A stretch of DNA of 64,000 nucleotides from NCBI RefSeq assembly GCF_000980835.1, contig NZ_CP011312.1:930001-994000 (forward strand). Direction: 5' to 3'. The stretch comes from Corynebacterium kutscheri. GTDB taxonomy: Bacteria > Actinomycetota > Actinomycetes > Mycobacteriales > Mycobacteriaceae. The position numbers and the translations under genes are program-made. Below, piece after piece: positions 35,489 through 42,178 of the stretch. Below the pieces are notes generated by a model. The model was not told the origin of the DNA. It ran no database searches and saw nothing but the letters and a program-made list of their open reading frames with translations. Position 1 is the first letter of the stretch. Each line of letters begins with the position of its first letter.

Positions 35489-36924
35489 TGTCGCTTTTAG
35501 AAAGTGAAAAAGCTATTATTGGCAAGCTTTTGCAAAATCTTTTACGCTATGATGCGAAAAATACCCGCCAGTGGGGATATTACGATGGTGAAATCGACAT
35601 AAAAAACATTGGTATTGCCATCCCGCATGCGTTGCAAAATGTGGAGGCAATACTAGGCTGGCCGGAAATCGTGGTTGATTCTCTTGCAGAGCGCCTTGAA
35701 TGGCGCGGTTGGCGATCAGCACACGATACTACGGAGCTAAGCCAGGTTTTTTCTGATAATCAGCTTGATGTTGAGGTAGCGAAAGCTATTCTTGATTCGC
35801 TGGTTACTGGTGTTGGTTTTCTAGCGGCTACAGCAGGTGATCCTGATAAAGGGGAACCTCCTGTTTTAGTAACCGCAATCCCGCCCACACAGGCTACCTA
35901 TGAGTGGGATGCCAGGCTTAACCGCATGTCTTCGGGTTACGTACGTCGGATAGATGAAAAAGGCGAAATTCTTGAAACTTTGTATCTTCCAGATGTAACC
36001 ATTACTCGCCAGACTGACACTGACGGTAGGCAGCATGTAGGTCGTACAGAGCATCATCAGGGTCGTTGTAGTCTTATCGCGTTGCCGAATCGTGCTAGGT
36101 CAGGGCAGTATCGCGGGCGCTCTGAGATTACCCCTGTTGTGCGCTACTACACTGATCATGGTGTGCGCACCATTTTGGGTATGGAGTATAACCGTGAGAT
36201 TTATACCACGCCGCAAAAATGGATTAAAAATGTTTGGCCTGAAGATTTGGGACTATCTGAGCAGCCAAGTAAGAACGAGCTCGCAGAATACGGCTGGCAA
36301 GCTGCAATGAACAAAGCCCTGCTCATACCGCCCGGTGGTTCTGAAGATAGTGAAGCTATCCAAACTCCAGATGTTGGGCAGTTTACTGCTGCTTCTCCTG
36401 CGCCCTATATTGACCAGCTGCGTATGTTAGCTCAGTTGGTCGCAGCGCAGGCAGGAGTCCCGGTAACTTATCTAGGTTTTGTTCACGATAATCCACCATC
36501 GGCTGATGCGATTCGTGGGCAGGAAGCTCGCTTGGTTAAGCGCGCTGAGTTAAGACAATCCTCTTTTGGGCAGGCGTTGTGCCAGGATTTAGCTTATGTG
36601 TGCCAGTCGATTGTAGATGGTAAGCCCGCTGATAAAGCGTTTATTAGTTCGCTGACCTCGATTTGGCGTGATGCGTCAATGCTGACTCTTGCTGTCACTA
36701 TGGATGCGATGTTTAAGGCAGTTCAAGCGGGTATTGTTCCAGCTCACTCCAAGGTTGTGTGGGATCGGACGGGTTTTAGTGAGGCTGAGCAAGAAATTAT
36801 GCTCCGTGAGCTTCAACAACAGCACGCTTCGATGGCGTTAGCGGGATTAGCTCAGGCAGCTACTGCTATTAGTGATAGTGCTGTGGGGCTGGCGAAAGCG
36901 AATAGGGAGGTCAAAGACCAATAG
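35488..36924 (+). CDS. Phage portal protein (SPP1 gp6-like)
   Basis: 478 aa, intact, with the start overlapping the terminase stop. Family features: N-terminal YYDGEIDIKNIGIAIPHALQNVEAILGWPEIVVDSLAERLEWRGW, central GRSEITPVVRYYTDHGVRTILGMEYNREIYTTPQ, and the C-terminal GVPVTYLGFVHDNPPSADAIRGQEARLVKRAE. It forms the dodecameric ring at the capsid vertex used for DNA entry and exit. Classic order terminase, portal, MuF. Confidence 0.93.
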   Translation: MSLLESEKAIIGKLLQNLLRYDAKNTRQWGYYDGEIDIKNIGIAIPHALQNVEAILGWPEIVVDSLAERLEWRGWRSAHDTTELSQVFSDNQLDVEVAKAILDSLVTGVGFLAATAGDPDKGEPPVLVTAIPPTQATYEWDARLNRMSSGYVRRIDEKGEILETLYLPDVTITRQTDTDGRQHVGRTEHHQGRCSLIALPNRARSGQYRGRSEITPVVRYYTDHGVRTILGMEYNREIYTTPQKWIKNVWPEDLGLSEQPSKNELAEYGWQAAMNKALLIPPGGSEDSEAIQTPDVGQFTAASPAPYIDQLRMLAQLVAAQAGVPVTYLGFVHDNPPSADAIRGQEARLVKRAELRQSSFGQALCQDLAYVCQSIVDGKPADKAFISSLTSIWRDASMLTLAVTMDAMFKAVQAGIVPAHSKVVWDRTGFSEAEQEIMLRELQQQHASMALAGLAQAATAISDSAVGLAKANREVKDQ

Positions 36925-36943
36925 CGATTAAAAAGGAGGTGAG

Positions 36944-38119
36944 GTGGTAAGAAACCCGGAGTTAGATAAACAATATTCCGATGCTTTGGATATGTTGCGG
37001 ATGTTGGCACAACGTGATCTTGTTTCCTGGTGGAAGCAAACAGCGGAACTATCTTTTGCTGATCAAAAGAAAATCTTGACTGATCCTTTCTACGCTATTG
37101 TGCACACCTATGGTGAGTACGCAGCCCATGCGGCGGCGAATTATTTGTTTTTGACCCGTTCTCTTGATGAGCATCTGGCAGGCTTGGAATATCCGGAGGT
37201 GGCTGATCCGGTGGGATTTGAGCAGGCTAGGGGATCTTTTCGCTGGGCTATGAACACTTCACGTAAAGGTGAAGATTTTCATCGCGCATTAGCACTGCGC
37301 AAGCTTGGTGGGATTGTTAACCGTTTAGTTATGCAGCCTGCTAGGGACATAGTGTATCAGGCAACTCTACGGGCGGGAACGCTTTTTGCTAGGCTTCCAG
37401 AGCCAGGTGCTTGTGCGTTTTGTTTGATGTTAGCTTCCAGGGGTGGGGTGTATTCCCGCGACACGGTGGGTGCAGGTGGTAGGCAATTTCATGATAATTG
37501 TCGTTGCCTTGGTATTGAGGTTAACCGTGATGGGTCTGATTTGCCGAAAATCAATCGTGAGCTGAAAGACTTGTGGGCTCAAACAAGTAGGGAGTTTGGT
37601 GGTTCGCTTGAGCTACGAGACTGGCAGCATACGATTACAGCGATGCGGGAGCAGCGCGGCGGTAATATTGATTGGCCGAAATTACAGTATGCGCGCACCC
37701 CTAGGTACCGCCATGGTGGGAAGTCCATGGTGTTTGAAGGTGAAAAACTGCCTTCTTTGAAGAAGATGCCTGGGCATGTACTTCATGGGTGGCGCGACCA
37801 CATAGCTAGGGATGGTAGTGGACGCCCACATGATGAAAGCCTTGCTGATGGACATAGGTGGGATTCCAAGCGCGAGGGCGTGTCAAAGTTCCCGAAAGAA
37901 TGGACGGATCAAAAGATCGTTGATGCTGTCCGTGACGCTTTGGAGAAGCCTAGTTATTATTGGTCTGGAGGTGCTCGCCGGTTTGTGTGGCGACAAGTAG
38001 ACGATATACTCCTTGAAGTAAGCTACGATGTCTTGCCAGGTGGTAAAGTAGTTTTTAACACCGCGCACCCCGCGAAACGAATGAAGAAGGGAGCGAAGAA
38101 AAATGCTCACCGATTTTGA
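36944..38119 (+). CDS. MuF-like head protein with C-terminal EndoU-type nuclease domain
   Basis: 391 aa, intact, GTG start after AAAGGAGG. Residues 1 to ~215 resemble the minor head/VG15-MuF protein, including a Cys/His cluster (CAFC at 157-160, HDNCRC at 183-188). Residues ~270-385 form a separate domain with HVLHGW (His 278 and 281), ADGHRWDS (His 304), FPKEWTDQKIVDAV and a final GGKVVFNTAHP. This pattern matches bacterial EndoU RNase domains of polymorphic toxins. MuF proteins with toxin C-termini are known in temperate phages. Overlaps a small downstream ORF by 17 nt. Confidence 0.8.
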   Translation: MVRNPELDKQYSDALDMLRMLAQRDLVSWWKQTAELSFADQKKILTDPFYAIVHTYGEYAAHAAANYLFLTRSLDEHLAGLEYPEVADPVGFEQARGSFRWAMNTSRKGEDFHRALALRKLGGIVNRLVMQPARDIVYQATLRAGTLFARLPEPGACAFCLMLASRGGVYSRDTVGAGGRQFHDNCRCLGIEVNRDGSDLPKINRELKDLWAQTSREFGGSLELRDWQHTITAMREQRGGNIDWPKLQYARTPRYRHGGKSMVFEGEKLPSLKKMPGHVLHGWRDHIARDGSGRPHDESLADGHRWDSKREGVSKFPKEWTDQKIVDAVRDALEKPSYYWSGGARRFVWRQVDDILLEVSYDVLPGGKVVFNTAHPAKRMKKGAKKNAHRF

Positions 38120-38354
38120 GGTTTACCAGCGTATTGATCAAATGCTCCCTCCTGAAGTTGATAGGGATAACGGTGAGCATGATGCAGGCCATGGCGAGTA
38201 CGAGTCCGCTATTGCGAGCCTTTTGACGGATGCCTTTCTAGCAGGAAAGCTTCCCCAGGAGGTGATTGACTACGCCGCTTCTGAGTATGAGCATGGCGTA
38301 GTCGCTGTAACGTTGGAATATGTAGCCTGTCAGACGAACCAAAGCGCCGCTTAA
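38103..38354 (+). CDS. Small acidic protein, candidate immunity partner of the MuF-EndoU protein
   Basis: 83 aa starting inside the last codons of the MuF-EndoU gene, with GGGAG upstream. It is acidic and helical (LTDFEVYQRIDQMLPPEVDRDNGEHDAGHGEYESAIASLLTDAFLAGKL) with no signal peptide or membrane segment. Size, charge and overlap are typical of immunity proteins that neutralise a nuclease domain encoded just upstream; the assignment is by position only. The stop lies inside the tRNA-like element at 38344-38397. Confidence 0.6.
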   Translation: MLTDFEVYQRIDQMLPPEVDRDNGEHDAGHGEYESAIASLLTDAFLAGKLPQEVIDYAASEYEHGVVAVTLEYVACQTNQSAA

Positions 38355-38397
38355 GTTTTTGATAAGCCCACCGGGTTTGAGTCCCGGCGGCGCACCA
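38344..38397 (+). ncRNA. Compact tRNA-like element (T-arm, acceptor, CCA; no D-arm)
   Basis: GCGCCG (38344-38349) pairs perfectly with CGGCGC (38388-38393). CCGGG-TTTGAGT-CCCGG (38371-38387) is a T-arm directly abutting the acceptor strand, and ACCA follows (discriminator plus CCA). Between them is only 21 nt with a CTTA/TAAG stem and U-rich loop. There is no room for a D-arm, so it is not a standard tRNA. It may be a tRNA remnant, a tRNA mimic or an RNA-processing signal. Confidence 0.45.
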
Positions 38398-38406
38398 GCA
38401 CAAAGA

Positions 38407-38445
38407 AAAACCCCATTATTTCCCTGGTGGAAGTAGTGGGGTTTT
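38407..38445 (+). terminator. Terminator after MuF-immunity segment
   Basis: AAAACCCCA (38407-38415) pairs with TGGGGTTTT (38437-38445) around a 21-nt loop. It separates portal-MuF-small ORF from the scaffold gene. Confidence 0.6.
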
Positions 38446-38488
38446 GTGCTACCCAAAGAAAAAATGAATCCCAGGAGGGTTTTGAACC

Positions 38489-38978
38489 ATGGATCAAGTA
38501 GAAAATACCACCGAACAGGCCGTTCCAACGCCCAACGAGGTGGCAAAACACCACATCGCAAGATAAAGAACAGGCTGTGCAGCCCGAAACTTTTGATCGT
38601 GAATATGTGGAAAAATTACGCCGTGAAGCAGCTGGCTATCGCGCAAAAGTTAAAGAACTAGAGCCTTTAGCCAGGCAGTTTCAAGACCAGCAAGATGCAA
38701 ACAAAACCGAGCTTGAAAAAGCCTATGAACGCATTGAAGAACTCGAAGCTGAAAAAACCAAGGTCGCCACCACTTTATGTCGAAACACAGTTGCGAAAGA
38801 ATACAACCTCACCGATGAGGAGGCAGAAATGTTTCTCACCGGTAGTGAAGAGACTATGCGCATGCAGGCCAAAGTTTTAGCTAAGCGCCATCGTGTGGGC
38901 GAAGACCCAGGTCAAGGGCGAGGAAGTAATGCAGGTATTGACCGGCAAGCAATCATCGACCGCGCAAAACAACTATAA
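38489..38978 (+). pseudogene. Capsid scaffold protein, frameshift in an A run
   Basis: MDQVENTTEQAVPTPNEVAK, then a shift in the four-A run at 38545-38548. With one more A the frame continues NTTSQDKEQAVQPETFDREYVEKLRREAAGYRAKVKELEPLARQFQDQQDANKTELEKAYERIEELEAEK, a long charged coiled coil, then KEYNLTDEEAEMFLTGSEE and a basic end. This is the usual actinophage scaffold (DUF4355-like) layout. Internal re-initiation is possible, but the N-terminus is separated. Confidence 0.7.
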
Positions 38979-39015
38979 ACACTTTTATTTATAAAACCTT
39001 AGAGGAGGTTTTACC

Positions 39016-39393
39016 ATGCAATTCAACGTAAAAACCGAAAAATGGGGCTCGGGTAGCCAGAAATGGCTGGGCTCAGCACACGGTACCGATGTTGCTCGAA
39101 GTGTGACAATCGATGGCACAAAGTTGGCAGGTTTTACAGACATGATTCCATCTGGTATCCCACTGAAGAAGTCAGAAGCACATGGTAAGTATGAGCCTGT
39201 AACTTCTGCAGAAGATAAGTTAGCTGGCTTCTTGTTGACTGATCAGTCTTTAACCACTAAAGGCGCTGACGTGATCGTACCGATGATCTGGCATGGGCGT
39301 ATCCGTGCGCAATTTCTGCCCAAAAATACCTTTGATGTGACCACACTGACTACAACCCCAGGTGGTTTTACTATCGATAAGGAGACCGACTAA
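39016..39393 (+). CDS. Head decoration protein
   Basis: 125 aa, beta-rich, intact, with AGAGGAGG before the ATG. Family-like segments: GTDVARSVTIDGTKLAG, GIPLKKSEAHGKYEPVTS and KLAGFLLTDQSL, as in lambda gpD-like capsid decoration proteins of actinophages. It would bind the outside of the expanded capsid. Its stop overlaps the start of the capsid remnant (TAATG). Confidence 0.7.
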   Translation: MQFNVKTEKWGSGSQKWLGSAHGTDVARSVTIDGTKLAGFTDMIPSGIPLKKSEAHGKYEPVTSAEDKLAGFLLTDQSLTTKGADVIVPMIWHGRIRAQFLPKNTFDVTTLTTTPGGFTIDKETD

Positions 39394-39681
39394 TGAAACT
39401 TTTTACCGACTACGCAACCCCTTATGAGCTCAGTCTGACAGCACGCGGAGATGAACGTACCGCTGAACTTACTAGGGTAGGTAAGTTGGAATCTCGTGTG
39501 GATGCTTTGCAGGTGCGTTTTGATGATGAGCGCGACGCTCGAAGGATCGCAGAAGCGCGTGCTTGGGAGATTATTGTATGTGCGTGCGGTGATGCGGTGG
39601 ATAGGGCATGGTTCTACACCACCGCCGCCTGATCCACCGGATATTGCGGCGTGGGAGATTTTGTTTCAGCGGCCTGTATAA
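39393..39681 (+). pseudogene. Major capsid N-terminal stub joined to a distal phage gene
   Basis: MKLFTDYATPYELSLTARG is the usual first segment of the major capsid protein. It passes directly into DERTAELTRVGKLESRVDALQVRF and RRIAEARAWEIIVCACGDAVDRAW, a coiled-coil tail-end-type protein seen at the far end of actinophage structural operons. After another frameshift this reads PPDPPDIAAWEILFQRPV to 39681. I infer a large deletion that removed most of the capsid gene and all tail genes. No capsid could be made. Confidence 0.6.
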
Positions 39682-39688
39682 AAGATTT

Positions 39689-39739
39689 GACCCCCTTTTA
39701 GCTTGCTGTGCGTGGCAGGGTAAAAAGGGGGTCTTTTTT
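39689..39739 (+). terminator. Strong terminator ending the phage structural region
   Basis: 11-bp stem GACCCCCTTTT/AAAAGGGGGTC (39689-39699 with 39723-39733) followed by six T. Probably the original end of the late operon, now directly after the deletion scar. Confidence 0.88.
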
Positions 39740-40005
39740 GTGTTTTAATTGTAGCGTGTTTTACGAAAAAGTATCTTGAATACGAAATTTTAGGTCGTGT
39801 CATCCGTATTAGCTTGATGGCTGAATTGTGGCTTAGTTGGTTGGAGGCTTTTGCTCGCAGGTAGATCGCCCTGTGTATGACCTGACGAAAAACGGGTGAG
39901 ATGGAAATTACTTTTAAGGAAAAAATATTAAACACTGTTCAAGAAAATGTTACTTTTGTTTTGTGAGCATAATGCTTACGAATTTAGCCAAAAAAAGTAA
40001 GGGAA
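39740..40005. other. AT-rich gene-free stretch at the start of the cargo region
   Basis: 266 bases, about 324 counted from the capsid stub. Clearly more A/T-rich than the phage genes to the left. Apart from the terminator I see only promoter-like AT tracts before the secreted protein gene at 40006. The ORF on the other strand here looks like a chance reading. Confidence 0.4.
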
Positions 40006-40707
40006 ATGATAAAAAAGATAAAAGTAGTGACACGTATATGCGCCGTTGTGGTGCCGATGTCTCTCGTAAATGTGGTGCCTGTCTTTGCTAATGAAACTTC
40101 TAAGCAAGAATTAATTTCAGCAACACAAAACGTTATAAAATCAGAGGAATCGGAACTTCCTTTCTCTGAAGAGGGTAGTGCTTTGGTAGCAAGAGACCTT
40201 GATACGACCGTTAAGGTAGAGCAGATTACTACTGGAGAAGTCGCAGTTACTCTTACCGATGCTGCTTCTGAAACCGTTGGTTTTATTCTTCCGGACACAA
40301 CTAATGAGCTGTCATTAGAAGGAGGAACTACTCCAGTGGTAGTTGGCGAATTTAACATAGATTTCGTTGCTCATGCTGATTCTAATTCAGCGCAGATTCA
40401 TGCCGTGTTGAAAAATCGGAATGCGGCAGAAAAAATTGAATACCCACTTTATGGCGCTGATCTTGTTGAAGTTACCGAAGATGGTAGCGCGTTGCTTTAT
40501 GAAGAGGGAGAATTTGTTGGCTATGTTCAGGCTCCTTGGGCGGTCGATGGTAATGGAAGGTCTGTTAAAACTTACTTTGAGACGGATGGGCACAGCCTGA
40601 CACAGGTAGTTTTACATAAAGCTGAGGATTACGCATATCCTATTGTTGCAGATCCTGATTGGGGAACAATTTGGGAGGGGATTAAGCAAAGCGGGAAGAA
40701 AATTTAG
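40006..40707 (+). CDS. Secreted protein with actinobacterial exported-protein domain
   Basis: 233 aa. Signal peptide (MIKKIKVVTRICAVVVPMSL...VFA, cleavage near residue 29), then a beta-rich extracellular region. The segment VQAPWAVDGNGRSVKTYFETDGHSLTQVVLH...DYAYPIVADPDWG closely follows a domain common in secreted proteins of Streptomyces and relatives, where a variable C-terminus comes after the ADPxWG end. Here only 14 residues follow, and the next frame encodes a hydrophobic peptide, so the C-terminus may have been lost by a frameshift. Prophage cargo; function unknown. Confidence 0.65.
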   Translation: MIKKIKVVTRICAVVVPMSLVNVVPVFANETSKQELISATQNVIKSEESELPFSEEGSALVARDLDTTVKVEQITTGEVAVTLTDAASETVGFILPDTTNELSLEGGTTPVVVGEFNIDFVAHADSNSAQIHAVLKNRNAAEKIEYPLYGADLVEVTEDGSALLYEEGEFVGYVQAPWAVDGNGRSVKTYFETDGHSLTQVVLHKAEDYAYPIVADPDWGTIWEGIKQSGKKI

Positions 40708-40711
40708 AGTG

Positions 40712-40864
40712 GTGTCAAATGGGTTGGGGGAAAAGGTAGGGTTCTTGCTAGGCGCGTACCTGCTTTTTTATATGTTTTTTGTTTTGCTAGGGGAGGTTGG
40801 GCTTGGTACAGGTCTGACGCTGATGGGTGGGTGCGAGTCGGCGATGCAGTTGATGGGTGTTTAA
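40712..40864 (+). CDS. Small hydrophobic peptide or displaced C-terminus of the secreted protein
   Basis: 50 aa from GTG 40712 (GTG 40709 also possible), beginning five bases after the previous stop in another frame. One or two membrane segments (VGFLLGAYLLFYMFFVLLGE, then GLGTGLTLMGG). It could be a separate membrane peptide or the shifted end of the upstream protein, since relatives often have hydrophobic C-termini. Confidence 0.35.
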   Translation: MSNGLGEKVGFLLGAYLLFYMFFVLLGEVGLGTGLTLMGGCESAMQLMGV

Positions 40865-40872
40865 GTTAGATT

Positions 40873-41076
40873 ATGCGTAAAGTGGTAAAAGGTGTAGGTG
40901 GATTTTTATTTACATTATTCGGCTATATGCTTTTTGTGCATTACGTAACTAGAGAGGCCGGACTTTGGTGGGTTGGTATCGTTGTAACTATTATTCTTTA
41001 TCTTCCTACGTGGATTGAGTACATATTTGAGTACGCATTTATGGCAAGGAAGGATAAGGAAGAATCTAAAGAATAA
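40873..41076 (+). CDS. Small membrane protein, two transmembrane segments
   Basis: 67 aa with two hydrophobic helices (about 8-25 and 33-50) and a charged C-terminal tail ARKDKEESKE. No family recognised. Its place directly after a secreted protein is compatible with an immunity-type membrane partner, but that is only positional. Confidence 0.5.
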   Translation: MRKVVKGVGGFLFTLFGYMLFVHYVTREAGLWWVGIVVTIILYLPTWIEYIFEYAFMARKDKEESKE

Positions 41077-41180
41077 TTTATTTCCTGCATCGTTTCTTGT
41101 GTGTAGGCTAGCACTGTTTTTAGCGGTTGTGTTTTAAATTTTATGTGATTTGCTGTGTACCGTTTAAAGTGTGCGGAATC

Positions 41181-41225
41181 GATGCTAGCAACATAGATGA
41201 GACCAAAGAACTGTTGAAAGCATAA
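41181..41225 (+). repeat. Duplicated gene tail, copy 1
   Basis: 45 nt reading DASNIDETKELLKA-stop. A second copy (DAGNIDEIKELLKV-stop) is at 42043-42087, with about 90 percent identity. Both are followed by a hairpin. They look like 3' ends of two related, otherwise deleted genes. Confidence 0.6.
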
Positions 41226-41234
41226 AAGGGATAG

Positions 41235-41282
41235 CCCTCTTCTGCTAGTCGTTTGTGGCTGGTAGAGGGGGTTTATTTTTTT
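41235..41282 (+). terminator. Terminator behind gene-tail copy 1
   Basis: CCCTCT (41235-41240) pairs with AGAGGG (41264-41269), with additional imperfect pairing inside, followed by TTTATTTTTTT. Confidence 0.6.
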
Positions 41283-41443
41283 GGTGGTTGCATATGCCGA
41301 TAACTGTGTTGAATTTCATCTTTAACCCCCTATTATGGTTCTCTCAGTAAAAATTTAGTTTTCATGGAAAGTATTGTATTGTTTCGTATTGTTCCTACCG
41401 GAACATCTACCTATCCTATTTTTCAGCTGAGGGGATTTCTCTT

Positions 41444-41794
41444 ATGAAACTTCGTAAAATTAGCCTAGCTATCGCTAGCGTCATCATGATGGCAGGTTCC
41501 ACAGCTGCAATCGCTCCAGCGCATGCAGCACGCACTCCTGAGGAATATGGACAGGAGGTTCAACGCAATTTTTCAAAGCACTGGGACGAGGGTGTCCAAT
41601 GGTGCGTTAGGGAGTTTGGTGAGGAGCAGCGTTCCCTGTGCCAGTATTACACTACGATGTCTTTGAATCACGCTATTTATGAGGCACGTGGTCGTCATCA
41701 GGATAAAGCGGATTATTTTAAGTCCTTAGCAGATGAGGCTCAGAATAAGCTTTATGAATCAAAGTATGGTAGTGATAGCTCAGACTCTATCTGA
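41444..41794 (+). CDS. Small secreted protein with two cysteines
   Basis: 116 aa. Clear signal peptide (MKLRKISLAIASVIMMAGSTA...APAHA, cleavage after residue ~28). The mature ~88 residues are acidic and helical with Cys 54 and Cys 66, which could form one disulfide. GGGGATTTCTCTT precedes the ATG. No family recognised. It lies in the prophage cargo segment near attR with its own terminator, so it is a candidate lysogen-expressed exported factor. Confidence 0.65.
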   Translation: MKLRKISLAIASVIMMAGSTAAIAPAHAARTPEEYGQEVQRNFSKHWDEGVQWCVREFGEEQRSLCQYYTTMSLNHAIYEARGRHQDKADYFKSLADEAQNKLYESKYGSDSSDSI

Positions 41795-41854
41795 TTAAAC
41801 TCGTACCAGTTTGTGATAGTTTTGGTCACTGACTCTGGTTTTTTATTTTTGCTG

Positions 41855-41892
41855 CTCTTACGGTTCCTTTACATGGGATCGTAAGAGTTTTT
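41855..41892 (+). terminator. Terminator of the small secreted protein gene
   Basis: CTCTTACG (41855-41862) pairs with CGTAAGAG (41880-41887) and is followed by TTTTT. Confidence 0.75.
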
Positions 41893-42042
41893 GTTGTTAT
41901 GGGCTAAAAGTGTGTGATTGTATGTTTCACCCTGGGGTATTTGGCAGTCAGAGGTCCTGATGCAATCACTAAGAGCTCAACCCAGGGGGACAATAGGTAA
42001 ACGTAATGACGATTGATAACACACAAAGACTAGTGTTTAACC

Positions 42043-42087
42043 GATGCTGGCAACATAGATGAGATTAAAGAACTGTTGAAAGTATAA
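42043..42087 (+). repeat. Duplicated gene tail, copy 2
   Basis: Second copy of the 45-nt tail (see 41181-41225), reading DAGNIDEIKELLKV-stop, again followed by a hairpin. Confidence 0.6.
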
Positions 42088-42092
42088 AAATA

Positions 42093-42145
42093 CCCCTCTT
42101 TTCTTACCCGCTATAACACCTAGAGAAAAGAGGGGATATTTTTAT
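42093..42145. terminator. Strong bidirectional hairpin terminator
   Basis: 12-bp perfect stem CCCCTCTTTTCT/AGAAAAGAGGGG (42093-42104 with 42124-42135) followed by ATATTTTTATA. It can also end the minus-strand surface protein gene (stop at 42179). Confidence 0.8.
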
Positions 42146-42178
42146 ATGCACTAGCTATAACCTAACACATGGTATGTG

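Larger units (their letters stand above)
41077..41443. other. Gene-free stretch with a 3' gene remnant and terminator
   Basis: 367 bases. It holds the 45-nt tail fragment at 41181-41225, its terminator hairpin (41235-41282) and, further right, an AT-rich promoter-like region before the gene at 41444. Nothing else supported. Confidence 0.5.
41795..42178. other. Gene-free stretch with two terminators and a gene tail
   Basis: 384 bases. A terminator for the secreted protein, a CCCTGGG/CCCAGGG inverted pair (around 41932 and 41985), the second gene-tail copy and its terminator. Nothing else supported. Confidence 0.5.
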
